Source: Phyllobacterium myrsinacearum
GTDB taxonomy: Bacteria > Pseudomonadota > Alphaproteobacteria > Rhizobiales > Rhizobiaceae
Assembly: GCF_014138285.1 (NCBI RefSeq)
Contig: NZ_JACGXN010000002.1
Coordinates: 1-64,000 of the forward strand
Length of the DNA: 64,000 bases
Direction: 5' to 3'
Numbering within the stretch: the stretch's first letter is position 1; every line of letters starts with the position of its first letter. Of the stretch, positions 24,990 to 34,012 are shown one piece after another. The position numbers and the translations under genes were made by a program. A model generated the notes under the pieces. That model saw only the letters and a list, made by a program, of their open reading frames with translations. It was not told where the DNA came from and did not search any database.

Positions 24990-27176
24990 ATGACCAACGA
25001 AATCGAACAAACCAACGTTGAGCCCAACCAACTTTCACCTGTCGTGCGCTGGCGCTTCAGTGCCCGCGACCGCATCGTGATTGATGAGGTAAATTGGTTG
25101 TGGAATTCCACAAGCGAAGACGCTCAGGTGCTGCAGATGGAAAACGATGAGGACCGCTTCCAATCGTTCTCGCACGCTGAACTCTATGCGTTGTGGACTG
25201 TAGGTCGCATGACCCACATCGGAGAATACCACTCGCGTAAAAGAGCCCGTGCACGCCACGGCAAACAGGAACTGAAGGTCACCGACCTGCCCAAAAAGCA
25301 ACAGGAAATCATTCTGTGGCGCATGGAATACTGCGATCAATTCAAGCGAATGGAAAAGCTTGGCAAGTGCACCCGTTCGGATGCCTCCATGAAGGCTGCC
25401 ATCGCCGAAATCAGCATGCATGTGAACGCGATGTACCAGAACAACAAGGCACGAGGCGGGGATGTGATCAAGGTCCGCAAGTCGCCTAGTCCGACTCAAC
25501 TGCGCGCTCACCTTCGCAAATACGAAAGCTGGAACGAAAATCCGATGCTCCTGCAGAAGCGAACCAACCGAAGCGGCAATCGCAAACCAAGGCTTGATGA
25601 AGAGGTCTATCGCCTTCTGCAAACGGCTGCCGAATCCTACGCAGATGAACGCCGCCCGACCAAGGCCAGCGCCTATCTCGGCATGCAGGTGGAGTTCAGA
25701 AAGGTCAATGCTGTTCGTGTGGCCACGGGACTCCCTGAATTGAAGGTGCCCAGCATCCAAACCCTCAACAGGGAGATCGGCAAGATGCATGCTCAACGTC
25801 TCTGTGCTGTCCGTGAAGGTGAAGGAGAAGCGAAGAAGGCTTTCTACAAGGTCAACGGCGGAATGGGGGCGTGTATGCCATTGGAGCACGTCGAGATGGA
25901 TGAGTGGAACGCGTCGTTGCGCACGATCCTGATCAAGGCAGGCGCATGGCGGGCGATGACACCTAAGCAGCGCAAAGAGCACAAGAATACTCGAATTTGG
26001 TTTTCGGTCGCCATCGACAAGGCAACCCGCTGTGTCCCGGCAATTCATGCGGTTGTGGGCGCACCCTCCACGAGATCAGGCATTGAAACACTTCGGATGG
26101 CTGTGACAGATAAAAACAAGCTCGCGATCGCTGCAGGATGTAAAACGCCGTGGGAAATGGGCGGGCAAATGGACACGGTTTGCGCTGACCTGGGATCCGC
26201 ATGGATCAATCACGAAGTGCGGGCTGCGGGTATCGATCTCAACGTCGAATTCATGTACCCGCCCGGCGGCCGGCCCCAAATGCGGGGAACCATCGAACGT
26301 CTGTTTCGCTCGTTTCACACGCAGTTTGTTTCGTGCTTCCACGGCAGGACGTTCGAGAATGTTGTTGCCAAGGGAGATTACGATCCCGACGAGAATGTCA
26401 CGATCGACGCTACGGAACTGAACCGCATGCTGATCAGGGCAGTGGTGGACGATTATCACAACCGACCTCACAAAGGACTCATGGGCGAAACCCCACGCAA
26501 TGCTTGGTTGAGGCTGACCAAAAAATTCGACGCGCCAGTATACGTCGATGAGGATACCTGTCGCACGGTGTTCGGAACGACTTTGGAGCGTGAACTACGC
26601 AAGGAAGGCGTCCAGGTTTTCGGTGTATTTTATCAGCACGACGATCTGGCACGTTTCTTCCGGAAATCGGGGAAGCGGAAGGTTTTCGTCCGGGTCGATC
26701 AAGGTAATATTGGCCGGGTATCAGTGCAGACTGACCAAGGCTGGCTCACGGTCGGAAGCGTAAATCCGGGCATGGACGGTGTCGTGCTGCGTGAATGGGT
26801 TCTCGCCAACCAAAAGATCCGCAGGGAGTTCGCCCGGCAAGCAGCCGTATCACACGATGTTCGGCTTCAGGCTGTCGCCGACATCCGAGCCGAGGCGGAC
26901 AGGGCCGGCGAGATGGCGGGCTTGAAGCTGGCGAACTACAACTCCGACCGGATCATTCGGCTTGCTGAATGGGGTATCCGCGGTCAACGCAACGAAGCCA
27001 TTGCCGACGAAACTGCCGACTTTGCTGCTCCTACCAGCGAACCCAAACTCATCAATAGCGACGATAATAATCTCACGGAAAGCGTTGCGGATGTTGTCGA
27101 TGATTATCGAAACCCGGCCGGGCAGTCTGTTCAGGATGATGCCCCGGAAGACGACGACACATTTTTGGAAGGATGA
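24990..27176 (+). CDS. tnsB: TnsB-like Mu/retroviral-type DDE transposase
   Basis: TnsB binds the transposon ends and joins the 3' ends to target DNA. The 729-residue protein has an N-terminal DNA-binding part (about 1-280), then an RNase-H-like integrase core with Asp304 (VEMDEWN), Asp400 (CADLGSAW) and Glu436 (MRGTIERLFR), followed by the Mu-type C-terminal beta domain (TVFGTTLERELRKEGVQVFG). HNRPHKGLMGETP is the usual motif after the catalytic core. The C-terminal ~80 residues are acidic and probably contact TnsC. ATG 24990 has an AGGAG site 7 bases upstream. Its end overlaps or abuts tnsC. Confidence 0.92.
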   Translation: MTNEIEQTNVEPNQLSPVVRWRFSARDRIVIDEVNWLWNSTSEDAQVLQMENDEDRFQSFSHAELYALWTVGRMTHIGEYHSRKRARARHGKQELKVTDLPKKQQEIILWRMEYCDQFKRMEKLGKCTRSDASMKAAIAEISMHVNAMYQNNKARGGDVIKVRKSPSPTQLRAHLRKYESWNENPMLLQKRTNRSGNRKPRLDEEVYRLLQTAAESYADERRPTKASAYLGMQVEFRKVNAVRVATGLPELKVPSIQTLNREIGKMHAQRLCAVREGEGEAKKAFYKVNGGMGACMPLEHVEMDEWNASLRTILIKAGAWRAMTPKQRKEHKNTRIWFSVAIDKATRCVPAIHAVVGAPSTRSGIETLRMAVTDKNKLAIAAGCKTPWEMGGQMDTVCADLGSAWINHEVRAAGIDLNVEFMYPPGGRPQMRGTIERLFRSFHTQFVSCFHGRTFENVVAKGDYDPDENVTIDATELNRMLIRAVVDDYHNRPHKGLMGETPRNAWLRLTKKFDAPVYVDEDTCRTVFGTTLERELRKEGVQVFGVFYQHDDLARFFRKSGKRKVFVRVDQGNIGRVSVQTDQGWLTVGSVNPGMDGVVLREWVLANQKIRREFARQAAVSHDVRLQAVADIRAEADRAGEMAGLKLANYNSDRIIRLAEWGIRGQRNEAIADETADFAAPTSEPKLINSDDNNLTESVADVVDDYRNPAGQSVQDDAPEDDDTFLEG

Positions 27177-27181
27177 AGAAA

Positions 27182-28270
27182 ATGAATATTCAGAACGTAG
27201 AATCGTCTCCGGAACCCGCTGAAGAAGCCAAGCCCTTGAGCCGCGCCGCCCGCGCCGAGATCATGGGACGTGTCCTCGGCATGTATTTCGGAGGCAAGCT
27301 CGACAAGGAACTTAGCTCTGAGATTGAACGCTTGATTGATGCGTGTGAGATGAGCAACACTGCAAAAGTCGGCGTGGGCCGATTGGCTGAAGGGCGAATC
27401 CTTGCCGTCATCGGCAGACCAGGTGCTGGCAAGTCGCGGTCGCTAGAGCGACAGTTCTACACCCGGGAGGAATTCGCTGGATTCCGTAGTGAAGATTCCA
27501 ATTGCCGACTCATCTCAGTCAAGGCCCCTTCCCCTTGTACTCTCAAGCAACTGGGTAACTCAATTCTTGTTGCCACCGGGTACGAAATCGAACGGGACCT
27601 CAAAGAGAACATGGTGTGGATGCTCGTCCATAAGCGCTTGCAGAAATGTGGCATCCAATACCTTCACATTGACGAAGCGCAACACGCAACGGAAACGGCC
27701 AACAAGCTTGAGTTGAAAAAAGTGCGGGATACCGTAAAGGCGCTACTTCAGAACCCCGATTGGCCCGTTTGGTTGATCATCTCCGGGAAACCATCGCTGG
27801 CATCATTCATTGAACACGACATCCAGTTGAAGAGACGTGCCCGCACCGTAAGGATCGAAGACATTACGTTTGCGAAACATGCGCAGCGAGTACGGGGAAT
27901 GATGAAAGCACTTGTAACGAACGCAACTGAGCTCACGATCGACCCTGCTGACGAGGACAGGATTTTGCCAAGGTTGATTCACGCTGCCCAAGGCCAGTTT
28001 GGGATCGCCGTGGAATATGTGCAGGACTCCATCAATGAAGCCCTGATCGCCGGCGACATCATGATGGGCACAAAACATTTCGCTTCAAGCTATTCCAGCC
28101 GCTCAGGTTGTTCCTCGGATGCGAATGTCTTCACCGCTGCCAACTGGCACGAAATCAACGTGGCGCGTGCCCTTGAAGACGCGCAAAATGAAATTGAAGT
28201 AGAGGAGAATTATGAAGGTGCAGAATCCGCGGCTGCAAAAAAGATCAGGATTCAAAGGAGTCAATCATGA
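27182..28270 (+). CDS. tnsC: TnsC/TniB-like AAA+ ATPase
   Basis: TnsC is the ATP-dependent regulator that links target selection by TniQ/TnsD to the TnsAB transposase. Walker A GRPGAGKSR lies near residues 78-86 and Walker B LHIDEAQHA near 160-168. A sensor-like WLIISGKPSL follows at about 197. The ATG at 27182 is preceded by GGAAGG at 9 bases; ATG 27173 overlaps the tnsB stop but has almost no spacing. It overlaps tniQ by 4 bp (ATGA). Length (about 362 aa) is intermediate between TniB and Tn7 TnsC. Confidence 0.9.
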   Translation: MNIQNVESSPEPAEEAKPLSRAARAEIMGRVLGMYFGGKLDKELSSEIERLIDACEMSNTAKVGVGRLAEGRILAVIGRPGAGKSRSLERQFYTREEFAGFRSEDSNCRLISVKAPSPCTLKQLGNSILVATGYEIERDLKENMVWMLVHKRLQKCGIQYLHIDEAQHATETANKLELKKVRDTVKALLQNPDWPVWLIISGKPSLASFIEHDIQLKRRARTVRIEDITFAKHAQRVRGMMKALVTNATELTIDPADEDRILPRLIHAAQGQFGIAVEYVQDSINEALIAGDIMMGTKHFASSYSSRSGCSSDANVFTAANWHEINVARALEDAQNEIEVEENYEGAESAAAKKIRIQRSQS

Positions 28271-30111
28271 TCACGCCACTTGGAAAACTGCGGATTCCGC
28301 CTGAAGCGGACGAGACTTCTGCGAGCTTCTGCTCCAGAACTGCATTCCTCAATGGCCGACATGCGCGCGATTTCTGCCTCGATTTCGGAATGCACTTTCA
28401 AAAAGTGGTGGACGGCGACCCATCCACTCTCGAGAAGCTGGCCAATCTTACTGGAGCGAACCCGGAATATCTCCTCAAATCGACTTTTCGTAGAACCGCC
28501 GATCGGGAATATTGGTTCCGTGGTGAAAAAATCCGACGTGAAGGATTAGTCAGGGCATACCTACGCATCTGTCCCGCGTGCGTCGCAGATGACCTGCAGC
28601 GTCTAACTTGCGAAGAACCCGCGCGCCCGTATCAGCGGTCTACCTGGCTTCTGTCGAATATCCGCACTTGTAGCGTCCACAACCGGGCAATTACGCATTT
28701 CCCCGACACCATCAGCGTTCATAATCTGCACGACTTCACTACGTTGATCCACCCGAGATTATCGAGCATCGAAACCGAATTGGCACGAGGGGTCGCACGC
28801 ACGCCATCCTCATTGGAAACCTACTTGTGTTCCCGCCTTGACGGAACCGCATCAGAGTCCCATTGGCTTTCCGGTTTCCGTTTCGACGCGGCAGCAAAGC
28901 TCTGCGAAACGGTGGGCGCAGTTGGTATTCATGGCATCAAAACGCGGTACTCCAGTCTAACGGAAGACCAATTATATGAAGCCGGGGGCCATGGATTTGA
29001 AATCGTCTCGAAAGGTGCGCGTGGCATCCGCGACTTCCTCTCGGCACTCCAGGATGAAAGGTCCGATGACAAGTTTGCTTCTGGCCCCAAGAAAACATTC
29101 TCGAAATTGTATGAATGGCTCTCGCACGAGAGTGACGATTCCGCGTACGATCCAATGCGCACCATCATGGCGGAGCATTGTGTAGAGACCATGCCGCTTG
29201 GCCCCGGAGACCAACTTTTCGGCAAACCTATTCCGGTCAGAAAATTGCATTCAATCCATACCGCATCTCTGGAAACAGGCCTGCACCCCAAACGCTTTCG
29301 CAAACTCCTCCAGCTTGCCGGGCATATCGGCGAAGATTCAGTGGGTGTGGTGAATGATCGCGTATTGTTCGATGCGGCAGCAACGCAAGGTTTCATCGAA
29401 CGTGTAGTTGACTCGCTTACGTTCAAGGACGCTGCAGAATACATCAACGTCCCGCGGCCACACGATCGGGGGCTATTCGAAAGCGGCCTCATCCGCCCCC
29501 TCTCTGAAATCGACAGTAGTTTGCTCTCACAGTACGTATTTGTAAAAAGCGATCTCGACGAATTTTTATCGCAGTTACTATCAACAGCGTCCGATCTAAA
29601 GGACGGCGAACAAGGATTCATGGGAATCCTCCAAGCACAAAGACGCGCATGTTGTGCGGTGTCAGAGATCGTAAAACTTATTATGGAAAAGAAACTTTCA
29701 AGGATTCGAAAACTCTCCGGCGAACGAGGATTCATGTCCGTACTTGTCGATGTTGATGAGGTTAAACCACTTGTCCGTCTGAAGGATCATGGTGGACTAT
29801 CACTGCGCAAGACCGAAAAAGTATTGGGTGTAACAACAGGCGTTTTAAACTCATTGATCGGGAATGGAGTGTTAGCAGCTCGGTCAGCTATCAATCCAAC
29901 CAACCGTTGCCCCCAGACTGTCGTCGACGTCACAGACATCGAGGCTTTTCGGAAGAGCTACGTATCGCTCATCAAGCTGGCACAAGAAACGGGCATCCAC
30001 TTCAATCCCCTCAAGAAGATTTTAGAATCGTCGAAAGTTCCCCTCGCCTTTGACAGGAATGTTATTGGATCGACGTTCTATCGTCGCGACCAAATCCCTG
30101 ACCTTCATTAA
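28267..30111 (+). CDS. tniQ: TniQ/TnsD-like target-selection protein
   Basis: TniQ-family proteins choose the insertion target, either by binding a specific DNA site (TnsD) or through an RNA-guided partner. The N-terminal region has the TniQ pattern (DETSASFCSRTAFLNGRHAR) and a zinc-finger module with CPAC at residues 102-105 and CSVH at 135-138. The remaining ~450 residues carry helix-turn-helix-like units (TFKDAAEYINVPR, SLRKTEKVLGVTTGVLNSLI, SLIKLAQETGIHFNPLKKIL). This favours direct recognition of a DNA site. No Cas genes are nearby. A terminator follows at 30134. Confidence 0.88.
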   Translation: MITPLGKLRIPPEADETSASFCSRTAFLNGRHARDFCLDFGMHFQKVVDGDPSTLEKLANLTGANPEYLLKSTFRRTADREYWFRGEKIRREGLVRAYLRICPACVADDLQRLTCEEPARPYQRSTWLLSNIRTCSVHNRAITHFPDTISVHNLHDFTTLIHPRLSSIETELARGVARTPSSLETYLCSRLDGTASESHWLSGFRFDAAAKLCETVGAVGIHGIKTRYSSLTEDQLYEAGGHGFEIVSKGARGIRDFLSALQDERSDDKFASGPKKTFSKLYEWLSHESDDSAYDPMRTIMAEHCVETMPLGPGDQLFGKPIPVRKLHSIHTASLETGLHPKRFRKLLQLAGHIGEDSVGVVNDRVLFDAAATQGFIERVVDSLTFKDAAEYINVPRPHDRGLFESGLIRPLSEIDSSLLSQYVFVKSDLDEFLSQLLSTASDLKDGEQGFMGILQAQRRACCAVSEIVKLIMEKKLSRIRKLSGERGFMSVLVDVDEVKPLVRLKDHGGLSLRKTEKVLGVTTGVLNSLIGNGVLAARSAINPTNRCPQTVVDVTDIEAFRKSYVSLIKLAQETGIHFNPLKKILESSKVPLAFDRNVIGSTFYRRDQIPDLH

Positions 30112-30133
30112 ACATTAAAATTCTCAAATAGTT

Positions 30134-30157
30134 AGCCCGGATTTTCCGGGCTTTTTT
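30134..30157 (+). terminator. Rho-independent terminator of the tns operon
   Basis: AGCCCGGA-TTT-TCCGGGCT is a perfect 8-bp stem followed by TTTTTG. It begins 22 bp after the tniQ stop codon. Confidence 0.85.
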
Positions 30158-30180
30158 GTTGTGCACGCTGGATTTGAGGC

Positions 30181-30219
30181 GGTTTAATGAGTCTGCTTTG
30201 AGCAGGTTAAATGAGTTTG
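30181..30219 (+). repeat. short direct repeats, candidate transposase-binding sites
   Basis: GGTTTAATGAGTCTG (30181-30195) and GGTTAAATGAGTTTG (30205-30219) match at 13 of 15 bases with a 24-bp pitch. Spaced direct repeats of this size beyond the transposition genes are typical of TnsB binding sites in a Tn7-like end. I did not find matching inverted copies on the other side, so this remains tentative. Confidence 0.4.
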
Positions 30220-30336
30220 TCGTTAAAATTCTGAGCCAGACATTGAAATATATATCAATGAATACAATATGTTATAGAGAAGTTGAGGCGATTTTTTGTG
30301 TTCCCGACACTAGTGTCCAAAGGATCTAAAAAATAC

Positions 30337-30376
30337 GAAAAGCCCGAACTTATCAGTTCGGGCTTTTTCTTTTCGA
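30337..30376. terminator. bidirectional Rho-independent terminator
   Basis: AAAAGCCCGAAC-TTATCA-GTTCGGGCTTTT forms a 12-bp stem with A-rich and T-rich flanks on both sides, extended by CGAAAAG/CTTTTCG. It could end transcription from either direction between tniQ and the RNase HI gene. Confidence 0.85.
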
Positions 30377-30436
30377 ATGATGTTCCCAGGTCCTCCAACT
30401 AAGGCTGACGCCAGTTTGGCGAAAGAGGCAGACACC

Positions 30437-30550
30437 ATGAACGATCAGGATCCTCGTTACCGCGTAACTGATCCTCGTTCCCGCAACGAACTCTCCCGAT
30501 TTAATCCTTCCAAGCCTCATGGCATCGGATGGACGAACCTCCAACGTTGA
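30437..30550 (+). CDS. small ORF (37 aa) before the RNase HI gene
   Basis: An AGAGG ribosome site precedes a 37-codon ORF (MNDQDPRYRVTDPRSRNELS ...) that is polar and Arg-rich and contains an internal DPRYR/DPRSR duplication. It ends 14 bp before the RNase HI start. Unknown; it may be a real small protein of the element. Confidence 0.35.
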   Translation: MNDQDPRYRVTDPRSRNELSRFNPSKPHGIGWTNLQR

Positions 30551-30564
30551 GCCAATAGTGTCTC

Positions 30565-31083
30565 ATGAACGACGTGTCCGGTAATTCCTCGTTAAAGGAA
30601 AACGATACTTCTCGAGCCCTGACCGATCAAAGGCTCGAAATCTTCGTCGACGGGTGTTTTGAACCTGCCTCACGACGAGGTGGCTGGGCGTTCGTCGCCT
30701 ACCGCGATGGTGTGGAAGTTGGTTTCGACTTTGGCGGCGAACCAGATTCCTCCAACAATGCGATGGAGGCGATCGCGGTGTTGAAAGCGATAGTTTGGAT
30801 CCAGGCCAACGCTTTAAAAGAACAAGCAATCATTTGGTCCGACTCCATTTATGCCGTCACTGGATGCAATAACTGGCTTCCGGTCTGGAAGGAAAATGGG
30901 TGGAAAAAAATTCAAGCGAACCCGAATGCCCGACGTCGAACCATATCCAATGCCGACGTCTGGAAAGCGATTGACCTTCACCTGCACAGGGACAACCTGA
31001 TTAACATTGTATGGTGTAAGGGCCACTCCGGCATTCCAGGCAACGAACGCGCCGATGAACTGGCGGATCGGGGACGCTTATGA
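30565..31083 (+). CDS. RNase HI
   Basis: RNase HI cuts the RNA strand of RNA-DNA hybrids. The 172-residue protein has an extra ~22 residues before the core and all catalytic positions in order: Asp in IFVDGCF, Glu in NNAMEAIAVL, Asp in WSDSIYAV, then the substrate-binding KENGWKK handle and KGHSGIPGNERADELA with the catalytic His and Asp. It is downstream of a Tn7-like operon and may be cargo rather than the housekeeping rnhA. The next gene is convergent. Confidence 0.9.
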   Translation: MNDVSGNSSLKENDTSRALTDQRLEIFVDGCFEPASRRGGWAFVAYRDGVEVGFDFGGEPDSSNNAMEAIAVLKAIVWIQANALKEQAIIWSDSIYAVTGCNNWLPVWKENGWKKIQANPNARRRTISNADVWKAIDLHLHRDNLINIVWCKGHSGIPGNERADELADRGRL

Positions 31084-31194
31084 CGGTCAAACACCCGATC
31101 AACCGTTTACTCTCTCAACCACGCCACTCGTCACAGGGTCACGTGCGTCCCGCGAAAGGTCCCATCGCGGCGCACTATCCACCTGCCGGTCTCT

Positions 31195-31743
31195 TTATGC
31201 TCGGGCAAGCTCTTTTGCCACGGCTGTGACAAGTCGGGGATCATCGGGTGCCACATCGGGGGCAAAGCGGGCAGCTATCTTGCCGTCGCGGCCAAGAAGA
31301 AACTTCTCAAAGTTCCAGAGAACTTCACCATTTTCACTGACTGGAATGCCACGAGACTGGAGCAGTTCGCGCATCGGACCATCGCCGGTGGTTGCGGGAG
31401 ATGAGGCAATCAACTGCTTGTAGAGCGGGTGTTTTTCTTCGCCCTTGACGGTTATCTTCGAGAAAATCGGAAACTGCACGTCATAGGTACTGGTACAGAA
31501 TGCGACAATATCCGCATCGGACCCGGGTTCCTGCTCCTTGAAATCATTGGCGGGAAATGCGGCTATGACCAGACCTGCATCCCGCTTGCCCTCATATAGT
31601 TTTTCCAATGCTTCATACTGCTTGGTCAGCCCGCATTTCGAGGCAACGTTGACAATGAGGATAACTTTTCCGCTGTAGTCATTCAGCGTTGTCTCAACGC
31701 CATCGGCACGTTTCACCGGGATATCCAACAGGTTACCACTCAC
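31195..31743 (-). CDS. glutathione peroxidase family protein
   Basis: The 182-residue protein reduces hydroperoxides using a thiol donor. The active Cys lies in NVASKCGLTKQY (residue 37), and WNFEKFLLGRDGK supplies the conserved Trp-Asn pair. The second motif reads FPANDFKEQEPG, where the catalytic-tetrad Gln is replaced by Asp, as in some bacterial thioredoxin-dependent members. It is slightly longer than the 160-aa core. The protein should be cytoplasmic. Confidence 0.9.
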   Translation of the reverse strand: MSGNLLDIPVKRADGVETTLNDYSGKVILIVNVASKCGLTKQYEALEKLYEGKRDAGLVIAAFPANDFKEQEPGSDADIVAFCTSTYDVQFPIFSKITVKGEEKHPLYKQLIASSPATTGDGPMRELLQSRGIPVSENGEVLWNFEKFLLGRDGKIAARFAPDVAPDDPRLVTAVAKELARA

Positions 31744-31864
31744 GAGAGTACTCCATTTGTTAATGTATTGTTACGAATCATCATCAGACAGCCTTGCACC
31801 TGCATCGTAGCCAGGAAATGCGTTTCCGGGCCAGAACGAAAGCTCCGGCCCGTGCTTCACTCAG

Positions 31865-32800
31865 TTAACGCTGTGGATCGACATCAGCTCTCAATGCGCC
31901 CTCAAGGAAGGTAGCGGCACCCTTCAGGGCCTCCATTCCCTCCGTTAGAATGGCTGCAAACATATGCCAGACGTGAAACATACCGGGCCAAACTTCCAAA
32001 GAAACGCGGACGCGGTTTTCGGCGAGATGCATTGCGAGCCGCATGGCATCGCTGAGCATGACTTCGCTCTCACCGATTTGAACCAGTATTGGCGGAAGCC
32101 CGCGCACGTCCGCAAACACGGGTGAGGCTTCCGGGTTGTTTTTCAACGCACCATTCAAAAAAGCGTTTGCCATCAGGTTGAGGCCCGTGAGACTGACGGT
32201 CGGATCGATCCCGTCACGCGTCATCATTGAAGAACCCGAATGTTCCAGATTGGCCCAGGGAGAGATGGCAACGCCCGCTGCCGGAAGCGCTAGTCCGGCA
32301 TTGCGGGCCGCGACCATCACGGACACAACCATCGCACCCCCAGCGGAATCACCTGAGAAAGCAATCGACTTGGGACTATGGCCCTGGTCGAGCAGCCATT
32401 TGTAGGACGCCAGGGTATCAACAATGGCAGCCGGAAAAGGATGTTCCGGCGCGAGACGATAATCAGGCATGTACACCACAGCTTTCAGAAGCCTTGCGTA
32501 GTGCCCTGCCAGGCCATGGTAGGCTGCAGGACTTCCCGCGATGTAGCCACCACCGTGGATGTAAAGCAGTATTCTGCCGTCTTCGACACAACCGGGAGTT
32601 ACCACGGTGGCTGCAATGCCGCCCATATCCGCTTGTGTGATCGTCACGCCATCCGGCGTCGGGTGCTGGGCGAGAACGTTCACATACTTTTCTCTTTCGA
32701 CGGCCCAGTCTCCAGGCTTGCCCTGCAACAAGGGGCCGAAGGACGCTGAAGCTTCGTTCCACGCATCGATATGCTGCTGGACAACGGGAGTGATAGGCAT
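31865..32800 (-). CDS. alpha/beta hydrolase, hormone-sensitive lipase (HSL) type
   Basis: The oxyanion motif YIHGGGYIAGSP and the nucleophile elbow GDSAGG (Ser about residue 153) define the HSL/family IV esterases. The acid lies in IGESEVMLSDA and the His in WPGMFHVWHMF. ATG 32800 has a GAGG site 8 bases upstream; an in-frame ATG at 32818 lacks one. It is divergent from the LysR gene at 32927, which probably regulates it. Short-chain ester hydrolysis is inferred from the family. Confidence 0.88.
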   Translation of the reverse strand: MPITPVVQQHIDAWNEASASFGPLLQGKPGDWAVEREKYVNVLAQHPTPDGVTITQADMGGIAATVVTPGCVEDGRILLYIHGGGYIAGSPAAYHGLAGHYARLLKAVVYMPDYRLAPEHPFPAAIVDTLASYKWLLDQGHSPKSIAFSGDSAGGAMVVSVMVAARNAGLALPAAGVAISPWANLEHSGSSMMTRDGIDPTVSLTGLNLMANAFLNGALKNNPEASPVFADVRGLPPILVQIGESEVMLSDAMRLAMHLAENRVRVSLEVWPGMFHVWHMFAAILTEGMEALKGAATFLEGALRADVDPQR

Positions 32801-32926
32801 TTTGAAAACCTCATTCATTGAGTACGTCCGCTATCGACTTGACGCGGGATTACAGTTCACCATAACCAAACAATTCGGGAATGAGTTTCCCGTCTTTGGT
32901 GACGAACAGCAGCGGAAATTTGGATC

Positions 32927-33838
32927 GTGCGCGGAAATCTGGACGAGATATTTGCATTCATCGCTGTCGTTGATGCTGGAAGTTTCAGCGGTGGCGGGCA
33001 GGCGATTGGCTTGACGAGGTCGGCAGTCGGCAAGGCTATCGCGCGGCTGGAAAAGCGTCTTGGAGTTCGCCTTCTCAATCGAACAACGCGCAAGCTGAGT
33101 GTGACAGACGATGGCCGTGTGTATTATGAACATTGCACACGGGTCGTCAGCGTTTTGGAAGAAACGGAGGCCAGTGTCGGGCAGAAGAGTGCGATGCCCA
33201 TGGGTTTGTTGCGCCTGACCGTGCCCGAAGCCTTCGGGCGCATCCACATCCTTCCCTTGCTGCAGCGATATATGAAGGAATGGCCCGATCTGCAGATTGA
33301 GGTGAACTTCAGCGACCGTATTGCCGACATGGTTGAAGACGGTTTTGATCTGGCCGTCAGGATTGGCACCGGCGGAACAGACACGCGGCTGATTTCTCGG
33401 GTTGTAGCGGAGCACAAAGGCGTAATATGTGCTGCGCCGTCCTATCTTGATACGCATGGCAGGCCGGAAACTCCTGATGACCTTGCATCGCACGACTGCT
33501 TGGTTTTCAAAAGCGGGACGAGGAAACAGGCATGGCGTCTTCGGGAGGTTGACGGTACTTGGTCGACAGTAGGCGGACATGGCCGACTCCGTCTCGATAG
33601 CGGCGAGGCAATTAGGGATGCAGCGATTGTTGGAATGGGTGTTGCCTATCTTCCAAGCTTTTTGGTTGATGATGCCATTGCCGACGGACGCCTTGAACAG
33701 GTGCTGACGGCATCCGAAACGCAGACGATCCCAATTGTTGCCGTGTATCCAAGCAAGCGCTATCTATCTGCGAAGGTCCGACGTTTTATCGACCTGATGG
33801 CGGATGAATGGGCGTACACCCGGATGCCCGGCAGGTAG
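32927..33838 (+). CDS. LysR-family transcriptional regulator
   Basis: The 303-residue protein has the N-terminal winged helix-turn-helix (FAFIAVVDAGSFSGGGQAIGLTRSAVGKAIARLEKRLGVRLLNRTTRKLSVTDDG) and the periplasmic-binding-like effector domain with RVVAEHKGVICAAPSYL and GEAIRDAAIVGMGVAYLPSF. It belongs to the CrgA-like LysR group by the RLLNRTTRKLSVT signature. It is divergent from the HSL esterase gene. The GTG start lacks a strong ribosome site. The effector is unknown. Confidence 0.92.
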   Translation: MRGNLDEIFAFIAVVDAGSFSGGGQAIGLTRSAVGKAIARLEKRLGVRLLNRTTRKLSVTDDGRVYYEHCTRVVSVLEETEASVGQKSAMPMGLLRLTVPEAFGRIHILPLLQRYMKEWPDLQIEVNFSDRIADMVEDGFDLAVRIGTGGTDTRLISRVVAEHKGVICAAPSYLDTHGRPETPDDLASHDCLVFKSGTRKQAWRLREVDGTWSTVGGHGRLRLDSGEAIRDAAIVGMGVAYLPSFLVDDAIADGRLEQVLTASETQTIPIVAVYPSKRYLSAKVRRFIDLMADEWAYTRMPGR

Positions 33839-34012
33839 CGCCTGACAGCAGGTCTATCTCGTCTTTGCGGCTATTCACGTGGGACTCGGTTTACCGCTCG
33901 ATCTCTGGCCGGTCTCATTGTCGAAGATGGCTTTGCATGGGATAAATGATCCCCGCGCTTGCGCCGCGCCCAACTCACGTCACGATCTGCGGATCGGGAA
34001 ACTGGAACTGCA

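Noticed and set aside
25035-26048. Long open frame on the minus strand inside tnsB (about 337 codons)
   Set aside because: It is antisense to the DDE transposase core, which has clear catalytic motifs. The antisense frame lacks recognisable domains.
16014-30325. Possible Tn7-like ends: TGTAC at about 16014, TGTCAATTTT at about 18715 and GACACTAG at about 30306
   Set aside because: None of the pairs gives matching inverted ends or an equal 5-bp duplication. The TGTCAATTTT region is better explained as a TTGACA promoter with a LexA box.
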